Source: Aquisalimonas sp. 2447 (GTDB lineage Bacteria; Pseudomonadota; Gammaproteobacteria; Nitrococcales; Aquisalimonadaceae). From it: a stretch of 64,000 bases of DNA. The notes beneath the pieces are model-generated. The model had not been told where the DNA came from. It was given only the letters and a program-made list of their open reading frames with translations, and did not search any database. Below are positions 35,501 to 42,731 of the stretch, piece by piece. Where the stretch lies: positions 1,518,501-1,582,500 of the forward strand of contig NZ_CP050695.1 in the NCBI RefSeq assembly GCF_012044895.1. The letters are read 5' to 3'. The translations under genes and the position numbers were made by a program. Every line of letters begins with the position of its first letter. Position 1 is the stretch's first letter.

Positions 35501-36806
35501 GATGCTGCTCGCGGCGACCATTATTCAGGCTATCGGCCGCAATGAGAGAACCATCTATCCGCAGAGCCAGTACGTATTGCTCCAGGCGGAAGTCTTCTCT
35601 GATCTTCTTCGGGCCCAGCCCCTTCTTTTCGACGGTGCAGGACCGGATCTGGGCAAGGCTGCGTCGCTGAATACCCAAGCCGCGCTTGGCTATGTTCGGG
35701 AACAGTGGTCCCGGGTAGTCGAAGTGCATCGTCTCGGTTCGGATGAATATCAGCAGCGTGACGCAGAGCAAACACGGGCGTTGGTCGCGTATCGTCGAAC
35801 GAAGCAGCAACTCCTGCGAGGGCTCGAGGAAGTCAGGAACGGATCGATTGACGACGACGAAGCCGAGCGCCTGATCGCGCAATGGGAAGCTTTCCGGCAC
35901 CCGGACTGGCTGTTTGACCCCACCAGGCATCGGAAGCGCATGCTTGATGCCGGTCTGCCTGAGGAGTTCGTGAATGCCCTCTGGATGAGAGCGCCAGCCG
36001 ATGGGCGCAAATGCTCCCTGACTGCCAGCCCTTCGGGAGACGGGCATGTGGTGGAGTGGGACTGTGAAGCCGCGGCGGAATCAGGTCCGCCGCGTTTGTA
36101 CGACCCGCCGAACGACGAACTCTTCGATTTCCGATTGCCGGTCTCCCTGCGTGACCCGCTCCTTGCCGAAGAGGGTCACGCTGAGGCTCGGAAAAAGCTC
36201 GATGGCGTTCAATTGTCTGATAGACCGCACCGGACGGGACCAGAGTTCTGGACATGGCCCCATCTGCGCGCTGACAGGCAAGGTGTTTGGGGCGAGTTTG
36301 CCGCCGATCTCTGGATTGCTGAGATGGCTGACGATCTGGTGCCCATGGAGAGCCCGCGCCCCCTCTACGAGTTGTTTGATCGCTATTACACCTACGATGA
36401 CGAAGTCGTGGTTGCCGTGGATGCGAAGCACTACGGCGTCTTCAGCGACCGGAAGAACCGCGAGAAAGTACTCGAGCAAGCGCAGGACCGGACTGAGCAA
36501 GTCAGGGAGTGGGCGCGCAGGAGTGGATACAAGGACGCCATCGCAGTTTATCTGAACACTCGACCCGTTGACTCACAGGACACGGTGGAGCCGTTGACGG
36601 GCGTTCATGGTGTCGTGCGTTTGTCCGCCTTTCACAAAATCGACATTACGGATCCGTCATACGAGTGGATCGAAGACCAGGCCGAACAAGTCGAGTGGAA
36701 GATAAGGCCCGGCGAACTCGGGTATGGCCTTTTCACTGATCGTCTACTGTCCAGTCAGGGTGCCGCCCGGGCCCTGCTTGGGGGAATACGGGAGGTTGCA
36801 GGGTGA
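32511..36806 (+). CDS. Giant SF2 helicase-nuclease of unknown system
   Basis: 1431 residues from the ATG at 32511 (a GTG at 32502 is also in frame). Helicase motifs: GSGTGLGKT near residue 50, LIDEADES near 322, LISATG near 650, SAGRGLNLK near 885 and ATIIQAIGRNER near 1005, giving both RecA-like lobes with large insertions. A Cys pair (HGHPKCGVGNNC, about 155) could bind metal. Near residue 1300 ELFDRYYTYDDE and VVVAVDAKHYG look like a PD-(D/E)xK nuclease (D...DxK). The stop overlaps the next gene's start (GTGA), so the two proteins are made together. I do not recognise it as a known defence helicase. Operator copy 8 lies upstream. Confidence 0.75.
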   Translation: MSVNTGRVEERLRAALVSESEGLLPVFQRALEEGMASGAPFIKAIGSGTGLGKTYWALVFAALRLARAKDRGESLMVIYAAPNRNQIDASNNLDEEQNKTIRLLREVGGIPVVRVVADGELNDPRGPGSLYQLLQDKTGLLGAAERLLNRHGHPKCGVGNNCPVKRLRDVRALQKGIRGRLTAWRAQVDQNGEQEFRDFLERQLKEYGDRQLKQLRRVLLALMDVPLIESELSSKHPEAWSELVQALVPWSAVQRSAPENPAGLVMMTTAKLLTRQQILYRTQEQLYSYRSLPMADLTHGLQQGTGESVTGLQEDTAFLYLIDEADESKARFENELLGDLVDLGPVTQAAGVLHREGGRILSGSKAMVEKLEAALHSGNRAEIEGLLGSVASNEWIQQYLALRHRRQKIYEEMEAFRKKEDFSVPESAFRKSTEDCLTRRYMTVARHDEAIQALGDDGLFTAGTAGFLNGHRVEHLSIAGHIVEQMLIRRAGAERQGDQNLREWYELLLEMIFVLKHLADDKGSFGLIRQPFYDRANEQKDTPPVRRFLNELAKQRFSDLVERRTEFRPDDPVDIDVGFRAPHIAFALIRSYFSDYEADHAYQVVSTVMPYRTTSPEHYLERLISADAHWHLPRDPMEGGQDSRQVTNGAFLISATGAFENADIGAFSARYLRESRFVHYMGMTGEDVADTECSQARRRERRGGYQACVGSFGERLDCSGDHWSLDLGSRTNRYKRKEAEHVMAITRAMSGGLAVDDAAEGARELVGSGLKDSEARTALAFVQTTREIRWALRQQSATLGDEARVEDLAESRLFLLKAARGYENVLLVLYTAELDNVLRRLDDSARDYIKKAIGVPAGRRKALRLDSIQDFLATDLGCKVLIASAYPSAGRGLNLKVNSHLSSEHHCDIDTVALLMSPYYSSVYGDAGSVFDVLKRRPEDRNKRAAARLGQRMTNALRVLGWASLDNEARALRNRDISLNAADIVEGARAYLRRQHLMLLAATIIQAIGRNERTIYPQSQYVLLQAEVFSDLLRAQPLLFDGAGPDLGKAASLNTQAALGYVREQWSRVVEVHRLGSDEYQQRDAEQTRALVAYRRTKQQLLRGLEEVRNGSIDDDEAERLIAQWEAFRHPDWLFDPTRHRKRMLDAGLPEEFVNALWMRAPADGRKCSLTASPSGDGHVVEWDCEAAAESGPPRLYDPPNDELFDFRLPVSLRDPLLAEEGHAEARKKLDGVQLSDRPHRTGPEFWTWPHLRADRQGVWGEFAADLWIAEMADDLVPMESPRPLYELFDRYYTYDDEVVVAVDAKHYGVFSDRKNREKVLEQAQDRTEQVREWARRSGYKDAIAVYLNTRPVDSQDTVEPLTGVHGVVRLSAFHKIDITDPSYEWIEDQAEQVEWKIRPGELGYGLFTDRLLSSQGAARALLGGIREVAG

Positions 36807-39241
36807 CACTTCAGGCGCTACCGGAACCAAGCCCTTACCGCTCACGCACCAATCAGATCCAGCTTCCGGTTCACGACGACGAGGGCCGGCTGGATGCCGG
36901 GCGATTGCTTGCATTACTGCGCAGCCTCGCCGCCTACGTCCGTGCGTGCGAGGGAGCAAGCGCAACGCTGGGATACGTGACTCTGGTCGACGAGAGTGAC
37001 GCCCCACGTGATGGAGGAAGGGGAGATGCTGCAGGCCACCAACTGGCCGCGCGCCGGTTCGCCAGAGTGCTTTCGGATAGCTGGCAAGCTGGAGATAAGA
37101 ATGCAGGAAAGATGAACTTTTTAGGCTCCGTCGTCCGCGAAAAGGTCCCGGGTGAGCGGGCGCGCTATCGCTATCTCGCCTATGGGCTGTTCGGACCGCA
37201 CCTAAGCGGCAGCACGGACGGTCACACCGCACTGGCTGCGCGAACGCTAACACCACTTGATGACGACATGTTGCGCAAGGCGGCCGAAAGCGCGGCTGAG
37301 CATCCCGAGAGCCTGGGCTACAAGCGGAACTGGCCGCTGATTCTTGTCGATCTCGCGTTCCGCGCCCACATGAAGCGAGTGCAGGATGAGCACTGGGGCG
37401 AACCCGAAGGCTTGGAGGCGATCTTTTCCCGGGAGCTCATGTTCACTCGCCCGCAACTCTCGATGGCGAAGTACCTGCGTGGTTTCCTGGTTCAGCCTTT
37501 GCTGAACAAGTTCGGCATCCTCTCGCTGCAAACGAAGTGGAAGGCGTACGCCCGGCCGACCCAGCGCGAGTGTGCTGCGGAGATCGGGCAGGATCACGGA
37601 TGGCACATGCACGCCCTCCACTTAGGTCTGGGGCGCGAACTGGACGGGCGGATGTTGAGGAGTGTTCGTCCGCCCTTCATGCGGTACAGCAAACCTGCCG
37701 GCACGTTCCCCGATGGAGAGCGTCCGCCGGAAGAGGTAGAGAAGCTGCTCGCCTCGGAGATGGTTTTCCAGAACCTCGCCCAGGACCGCATGGAGGCCTG
37801 CCTGCGGGCCGCCGGTATCTTGGCTCAGCCTGTGGTGTTCGACCCTCAGTGGACCACCGAGAAACCGGTCCAGGAGCCGGTGGGGTCAGATGTCGGGCCG
37901 GAGCGCATCTACCTGAGCTTTTCCCCTGAGATGCCTCCGGACGTCCGGGATCTGGCCCAGGCAAGGATCCAAGAACACCTGTCGTCGGGCGTTTTTCGCT
38001 TTGAGCGGTGCGATGCATCGGCCATCAAGTGTCGGGAGATCACGCCGGTACTCTTTATCAGTCGCAGCCTGCCGCGATCCAAGAAGGGGCCGCAGGCCGA
38101 GACCCACAGTAGCATCGTAGCGTATCCGCAGACCGGCGAGCCGCAGGTTCTGGAAACGTTCTTCAAGGCTTTGGAACTCAAAGAACGGGCGCCGGCGACA
38201 CGCTTCGACCCGTACACAGAGATCCGACTTCGGCTTTACCGAGGAGATTTCAGCGACTGGCAGGCCTACCAGAATATCGATCTCGACTCCCTGGGGATCT
38301 CCCTTGAAGAGGGTGACCGGCCTGAGGACGCTTCGGTGCCATATGTGATTTCCAGGGCGTACGACGAACTTTGCATGAAGTACCAATTGGACTCGGGGCG
38401 TCTGCAGTGGGAGATCAATGCTCCGGAAGAACTGGATGGCGAATACGTGGGTTTGCTGGCCCGGAGCCCCAAGTCTGTTCCTGTCCGTGCGGGGGCAGTC
38501 AGAGTTTCTCTCGAGGATCAGGTTCTCAGTATAGAAAGTCCGGTCGTTAGTTGCTGCGGCGCAAACGGGACACGGTGGCGCTGGAAAAACAATGCTGCAC
38601 TGCTGGAAGTCCTGCAGGAGCTGAAAGTCCAAACCGGCGAGACATTGTCAGTGGCTCTCGGGGCACTGGAGCGCCATCTGAGCGCATCTTCGGACTCTGC
38701 AGGCAAGGATCCGCGCCCGTGCAGTCCTGTATTCAACGAGCAGTTCCTGCTTCTCGACCTCCATCGCCTGCATCTGCTGAAGGTTACTGCAGGTGCCGCC
38801 GAGTATGTGCCGAAACTATTGGGCCAGACGGAAGCCGGAGCCGATTACCCTGGGCTGGCGCGCAGGGACCATGACGCGAAGATCGGACTGGCCAGGAGCT
38901 TTACGCGCTCGAGCCGGAAGGAGCCGAAAACATTGGTGCCGCACATGAGGATGAGCCAGAGTCACCCGATCGCAATGGAGGTCCTGCCCGCCTTCGCGCG
39001 CGTCGCGTATTACATCCAGGAGTCTGGGAGCGGGAAGTTCACCCGCAACTTGGCTCTGCGAGACATGGTCGTTCATGACCTGGGGACCGATGGGCGTGGC
39101 ACCAGGGCCCTCGAGCATCCCCATGAGAGCAACGTTTTGCGGACTCACCTCATGTCATTGACCAGCGACCGACTGAAGCGGGGCCAGACCAGCCGAATGA
39201 GCATGGTAGAAAAAATGCTGAGGCTCTTGTTGGTCAACTGA
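36803..39241 (+). CDS. 812-residue protein of unknown fold, partner of helicase-nuclease
   Basis: 812 residues from a GTG at 36803 with GGAGG seven bases upstream, overlapping the helicase-nuclease stop by four bases. No P-loop, transmembrane segment or signal peptide is visible. Notable segments are a His-rich stretch (DHGWHMHALHLGLGRELDG), a beta-rich middle (RIYLSFSPEMP, EIRLRLYRGDF), a CCGANGTRWRW patch, and a basic C-terminal third ending MSMVEKMLRLLLVN. Its size and tight coupling suggest an effector or substrate-recognition partner of the helicase. I cannot assign a family; a hairpin terminator follows. Confidence 0.7.
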   Translation: MTLQALPEPSPYRSRTNQIQLPVHDDEGRLDAGRLLALLRSLAAYVRACEGASATLGYVTLVDESDAPRDGGRGDAAGHQLAARRFARVLSDSWQAGDKNAGKMNFLGSVVREKVPGERARYRYLAYGLFGPHLSGSTDGHTALAARTLTPLDDDMLRKAAESAAEHPESLGYKRNWPLILVDLAFRAHMKRVQDEHWGEPEGLEAIFSRELMFTRPQLSMAKYLRGFLVQPLLNKFGILSLQTKWKAYARPTQRECAAEIGQDHGWHMHALHLGLGRELDGRMLRSVRPPFMRYSKPAGTFPDGERPPEEVEKLLASEMVFQNLAQDRMEACLRAAGILAQPVVFDPQWTTEKPVQEPVGSDVGPERIYLSFSPEMPPDVRDLAQARIQEHLSSGVFRFERCDASAIKCREITPVLFISRSLPRSKKGPQAETHSSIVAYPQTGEPQVLETFFKALELKERAPATRFDPYTEIRLRLYRGDFSDWQAYQNIDLDSLGISLEEGDRPEDASVPYVISRAYDELCMKYQLDSGRLQWEINAPEELDGEYVGLLARSPKSVPVRAGAVRVSLEDQVLSIESPVVSCCGANGTRWRWKNNAALLEVLQELKVQTGETLSVALGALERHLSASSDSAGKDPRPCSPVFNEQFLLLDLHRLHLLKVTAGAAEYVPKLLGQTEAGADYPGLARRDHDAKIGLARSFTRSSRKEPKTLVPHMRMSQSHPIAMEVLPAFARVAYYIQESGSGKFTRNLALRDMVVHDLGTDGRGTRALEHPHESNVLRTHLMSLTSDRLKRGQTSRMSMVEKMLRLLLVN

Positions 39242-39302
39242 GGAGTACGGAGTGTGAGGTTACCGTGCCAGTGGTCTCATTCGTAGGTCGTTTGGCATGG
39301 AG

Positions 39303-39338
39303 GGGCGGGGAGAGTTCAGGTCTCCCCGCCCGCTTTCT
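39303..39338 (+). terminator. Rho-independent-type terminator
   Basis: GGGCGGGGAGA pairs perfectly with TCTCCCCGCCC across a seven-base loop, followed by GCTTTCT. It lies 60 bases after the 812-residue gene and ends the helicase-nuclease operon. Confidence 0.7.
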
Positions 39339-39359
39339 GATTCATTCTGGCCTAACGCA

Positions 39360-40631
39360 CTAACGGGTTGGTTTGGGAAGGTAAGCCGACAAGACAGCCC
39401 TCACGGCCGGTTCGCATGTCTTGGTGTTCGTGTAGATCAGAGCCCTTGTTGTCTGACGCTCGACAATGCCGTGCCGACCGGCGACCTCCCAGGCATCCGC
39501 GAGAGCCCGAGCGAGCCGGTACTTCCTCGACAGCGCCGTTTTATAGACATGCTTGGGGTAGAGGAGATTCGCAAGCTTCGGTGTGCGCACGCCTGCCACG
39601 TAGACCCGGTGGTTGTACTGGCTGTTCCCATTCCGAACAACAGCGGGTTGGAAGCCGAGTTCGTGTTCGACGAACTGCCGGAACTGTTCGACCAGCTCCT
39701 TTGACCCGGAGATACCTAGCTCCCACCCGCTGAGCGGGAAAATGGTGCGTGGGTCGCGCTTGATGTGGCCGTCGCCATCACAGACTCCTCGCCAGAAATC
39801 CGCTTCAACGCCCTTGGGGATGCTAGGGAGTGAGGCGTTACCTCGCCCTCCTTCTCGTTCCATGAACCCCAGGCTGATCAGCCTCTTGGCGAGGTGGTGA
39901 CTGTAGATGCTCAATGACCTTCCCCGGTAGCGACGCCCGTTCGACAAGGTCGTTTTGTTCCAGTGGATCGGCGCATCACTTCCAAGCACATGTTTGATGA
40001 GCTCGAGGATTTCCTCGTCCCTCTCGTTGACGACGACGCGGATGCCTTCGGGCGGGCGCCCGTCTCGGGACAAGACGCGGCCGTCAGCCCACAGGAAGCC
40101 CAACAAGTACGCGACCAACGGGTCTTTCAAATCATCAAGGGCATCGTGGTTCACGGCGTAAAGACGATGAGGGTCTCCGGCATTCGGCGTCTTTTCACCG
40201 CAGGAGCGAGTTGGCAGATCGAGGCGGTTGAATTCCTGCGACAGATAGCTCTGGGTGAAGCCGCAGACCTCCTGCAGCCTGTGGTAAGACAGCCGCTGCT
40301 CAATGTAGAGGGTGTGAACAAGCTTCAGGAGTCTGGTGCGGAGCCGCTTGCAGGGTGAGCCCCGGCGACCTTTCAGGGATGTCCAGGCCTCGGCGATGTC
40401 GGCGAGACAAGAAGTCAGCCTTTGCTCCTTGAAAGTACGATCAGTGGCCTCCCAATATTCGAGCACCCTTTGAAGCTGTCCCATCTCCCTGTCGTAGAGC
40501 GACTTCCGTCGCTTGCGCGACGGTGCTGCGGAGTGAATGTCCGAGCGAGTGCCTTGTTCCTGCGCCGGTGTGGGCAGATTCGACACATCGCACTTGGCCG
40601 GTTGTTGATTGCTGGTCTCGACGTTGTTCAT
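39360..40631 (-). CDS. Free-standing LAGLIDADG endonuclease-like protein
   Basis: 423 residues from the ATG at 40631 (GAGAGGATC upstream). Two LAGLIDADG-type helices are present: VAYLLGFLWADGRV (about residue 180) and DFWRGVCDGDGHIK (about 286), each followed by a typical beta sheet region, so it can fold as a monomeric homing endonuclease. An N-terminal half of about 165 residues (RKRRKSLYDREMGQLQRVL, then a helix-turn-helix-like LSYHRLQEVCGFTQSYLSQE) may recognise DNA. It is not inside an intron or intein that I can see. Xre lies divergently next to it and a strong operator lies between them. Possible roles are homing, restriction or regulation. Confidence 0.75.
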   Translation of the reverse strand: MNNVETSNQQPAKCDVSNLPTPAQEQGTRSDIHSAAPSRKRRKSLYDREMGQLQRVLEYWEATDRTFKEQRLTSCLADIAEAWTSLKGRRGSPCKRLRTRLLKLVHTLYIEQRLSYHRLQEVCGFTQSYLSQEFNRLDLPTRSCGEKTPNAGDPHRLYAVNHDALDDLKDPLVAYLLGFLWADGRVLSRDGRPPEGIRVVVNERDEEILELIKHVLGSDAPIHWNKTTLSNGRRYRGRSLSIYSHHLAKRLISLGFMEREGGRGNASLPSIPKGVEADFWRGVCDGDGHIKRDPRTIFPLSGWELGISGSKELVEQFRQFVEHELGFQPAVVRNGNSQYNHRVYVAGVRTPKLANLLYPKHVYKTALSRKYRLARALADAWEVAGRHGIVERQTTRALIYTNTKTCEPAVRAVLSAYLPKPTR

Positions 40632-40714
40632 CACGGTGATCCTCTCTCGGCTGATACAGTTGGCTTACGAAACGGCCTGGAGAAAAACTATGTGTCCTCC
40701 TAGAGATCACATTG

Positions 40715-40751
40715 TCACACAGAATGACCTTCTACAAGTCATTATGTGTGA
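40715..40751. promoter_or_regulatory. Operator-like inverted repeat between endonuclease and Xre genes
   Basis: TCACACAGAATGAC and GTCATTATGTGTGA are complementary at 13 of 14 positions with a nine-base spacer, and TATGTGT repeats at 40689-40695. It lies in the divergent gap, 41 bases before the Xre start, as expected for an autoregulatory site that also controls the endonuclease. Confidence 0.65.
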
Positions 40752-40792
40752 TTTAGCGCACATTTTGGTCGCTTAGAGGAGAAGGCGAGAGA

Positions 40793-40996
40793 ATGGTTAA
40801 GTGCCATCTATCCCGACTGATGGGTGAGAAGAAGATGAAAATCACTGATGTGGCTCGGGCGACGGGTGTGAACCGCGGCACGATCACACGCCTTTATCAC
40901 GAGACGGCGGTCAGGGTTGAACTCGATACCATTGACCGGCTTTGTCAGCTTCTCGACTGCGAGGTAGGTGATCTACTTGAACATGTAGGGGAATGA
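40793..40996 (+). CDS. Small Xre/Cro-type repressor
   Basis: 67 residues that are essentially one HTH domain: KKMKITDVARATGVNRGTIT forms the helix-turn-helix and IDRLCQLLDCEVGDLLEHV the C-terminal helices. This is the compact HTH_26 type found in many phages and islands. The start has GAGGAGAAGG upstream. Next to the divergent endonuclease and the long inverted repeat, it most likely represses itself and the endonuclease gene. Confidence 0.85.
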   Translation: MVKCHLSRLMGEKKMKITDVARATGVNRGTITRLYHETAVRVELDTIDRLCQLLDCEVGDLLEHVGE

Positions 40997-41012
40997 AGAG
41001 CGGACTTCCCTC

Positions 41013-41039
41013 GGCACCGTTGACACTCCGGCGCCATGG
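41013..41039 (+). repeat. 27-base dispersed repeat, copy 2
   Basis: Begins GGCACCGTTGACACTCC and matches 17588-17614 at 24 of 27 positions. Followed by a small hairpin, CCCGC-GCAT-GCGGG (41044-41057). Confidence 0.5.
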
Positions 41040-41074
41040 TTAGCCCGCGCATGCGGGGGTTAGGTTCTAGGCGG

Positions 41075-41092
41075 GTGTTCACGCGTGAACAC
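41075..41092. promoter_or_regulatory. 18-base perfect palindrome
   Basis: GTGTTCACGCGTGAACAC reads the same on both strands, in the gap between the Xre gene and the ADP-ribosylglycohydrolase remnant. Probably a protein-binding site, target unknown. Confidence 0.4.
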
Positions 41093-41292
41093 TCGTGCGG
41101 AACGCTTTGTTCCCCTTGACCGATGTTCGTCTATTTCCTTCTTCGCAGTCAGGGGTGTCGGTTCCGTCAGCACAGCGTGTTGCCGATCGCTTCGCCACCC
41201 GGTGCCTTCCCTGCGGCAATCTGCAACGGCGATGAATGGCTGGTGGCGACACCATGGTCGAGCCCGTTCTCAGGCATTCCACAATCTCCTGA

Positions 41293-41553
41293 TTATTCCG
41301 CCAGGTTCACGGCTTCCCTGTAGAACCTTTCAACTAACGCGACATGCTCGGGCTCCAGGCGCTCCATCACCGCCTCACGGATCCACTCCGGCACCCCGAA
41401 ACGCGCCTCGGCAATCCCTCCGGCAATACAGGCCAGGGTGTCAGTGTCCGCGTCGAGTCCGATGCACACCTGCATGACTTCCTCGAACGAGCCTGCATCG
41501 CATGCAATGCGGATCGCCGGCGGCACCGTTCCCTGACAGATCTCGTTGTACCA
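41293..41553 (-). pseudogene. ADP-ribosylglycohydrolase C-terminal remnant
   Basis: About 86 residues at the end of an open frame match the last part of an ADP-ribosylglycohydrolase: YNEICQGTVPPAIRIACDAG, then SFEEVMQVCIGLDADTDTLA and CIAGGIAEARFGVPEWI. The metal-binding Asp segment (DADTDT) is preserved but the N-terminal two-thirds of the enzyme is absent, and upstream sequence in the same frame runs into the WYL gene. These enzymes remove ADP-ribose from proteins or nucleic acids. This copy is very probably dead. Confidence 0.65.
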
Positions 41554-41680
41554 GCCTGTGCGCGGGTGATTAGCTGGTTGCAGACAACGGCCGCGCAGAC
41601 CTGCCAGGTCTGCGGCAGCCAGGACGAGGGCATTGCTTCGCCCGATGGCCAGAGCCCGTTGCCGCTCTGTAACGGGTGTA

Positions 41681-42676
41681 TCAGTCGTAGCGGGCAGCCG
41701 CCTGTCGCAGCGTCGTTGCAATGGTCTCACGCAGAGACTGCGGGCTGATCACTTCCACCTGGTCGCCGAGGCCGAGCAGCCACCAGCGCACCTGGGCAGT
41801 GTCGGCCACGGTCGCGGTGAGCCGGACGCGTCCGTCTGCCGTGTCCTCCATGACCTGATCCTGGCTCAACGGTGTCTCGCGCAAGTGGAACGCGGTCTCT
41901 GGGTCCAGTAAAAGCTCCAACGTGAGCGGCCCATCGCTCAGCTTGAAGTTAAGACCTCCATCATCGACATAGTGCGCCAGATCGAAGCCTTCTGGTCGCC
42001 GAGCGCGGGTCTCCAGCGACTCCGCCGCGAGCAGGCGGTGGAGGGCGAGCTGAAGCACATCGTCGTAGTCGTACAGCGTGCAGACGAGATAGACCACACC
42101 GTCGCGGAACACGACGCCGAGCGGGTTCACCACGTAGTCCTTCACGGCCCCGTCATGGCGGCGGTGATAGCGGGCCTGAAACTGTCGATCATTGAACAGC
42201 GCATCGTAGACGGTGGTGAAGACCTCGGGATCAACCGTGGGCGGGATCAGGGCCTGCCCGCGGGTGATAGCCTGGACCTTGTCCGGCCAGGCGCGCACCG
42301 GGCTCGAGGTGTCTGCAAGCACCTGCTCGGCGCGGCGGAAGTAGGGTGAGAGCGCCTGGAGCGTAGCCGGTGCCATGAGGGGGCCGGCGAAGTGTTCGGC
42401 AAGTTTGAACGCGAGCGCCGTTTGCGGCTCCATGCCGGGGATGTCGAACTGCGCGGCATCCCGGTCCCAGTACCAGCCATGTGGCCGCGAGCGATCATCC
42501 ACGGCCAGGCCGAAGAGCTGCCCCGAGAGTTCCTGAAGATCACGCTGGATGGTGCGCTCGGTGGTGGGATAGCCCTGCTCGCGCAGGCGCTCGTGCAGCG
42601 CACTCACTGTCGTGCGGCGTGGATGACGGGGGATGTGGCGGAGCATGGTCCATTGGCGTAGCAGGGTATCCGACAT
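41681..42676 (-). CDS. WYL-domain transcriptional regulator 2
   Basis: 331 residues from the ATG at 42676 (MSDTLLRQWTMLRHIPRHP). It has the same three-part plan as the regulator at 26654: winged helix (TVSALHERL, TERTIQRDLQEL), WYL domain (ARYHRRHDGAVKDYVVNPLG, DGVVYLVCTL) and WCX end (QVRWWLLGLGDQVEVISPQ). The two share many identical blocks and are paralogues. It starts 56 bases after the HHH membrane protein gene and is probably in its operon, so both may respond to the weak operator copy at 44036. Confidence 0.85.
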   Translation of the reverse strand: MSDTLLRQWTMLRHIPRHPRRTTVSALHERLREQGYPTTERTIQRDLQELSGQLFGLAVDDRSRPHGWYWDRDAAQFDIPGMEPQTALAFKLAEHFAGPLMAPATLQALSPYFRRAEQVLADTSSPVRAWPDKVQAITRGQALIPPTVDPEVFTTVYDALFNDRQFQARYHRRHDGAVKDYVVNPLGVVFRDGVVYLVCTLYDYDDVLQLALHRLLAAESLETRARRPEGFDLAHYVDDGGLNFKLSDGPLTLELLLDPETAFHLRETPLSQDQVMEDTADGRVRLTATVADTAQVRWWLLGLGDQVEVISPQSLRETIATTLRQAAARYD

Positions 42677-42731
42677 GGTGTGTCCGGCTCTGTTGTTGTT
42701 GTGGTTCGCGCCCGCGGCTTGGCTGTCGTGG

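Noticed and set aside
32511..36806. Cas3 or another CRISPR effector helicase
   Set aside because: No HD domain, no Cas partners and no repeat array anywhere in the window.
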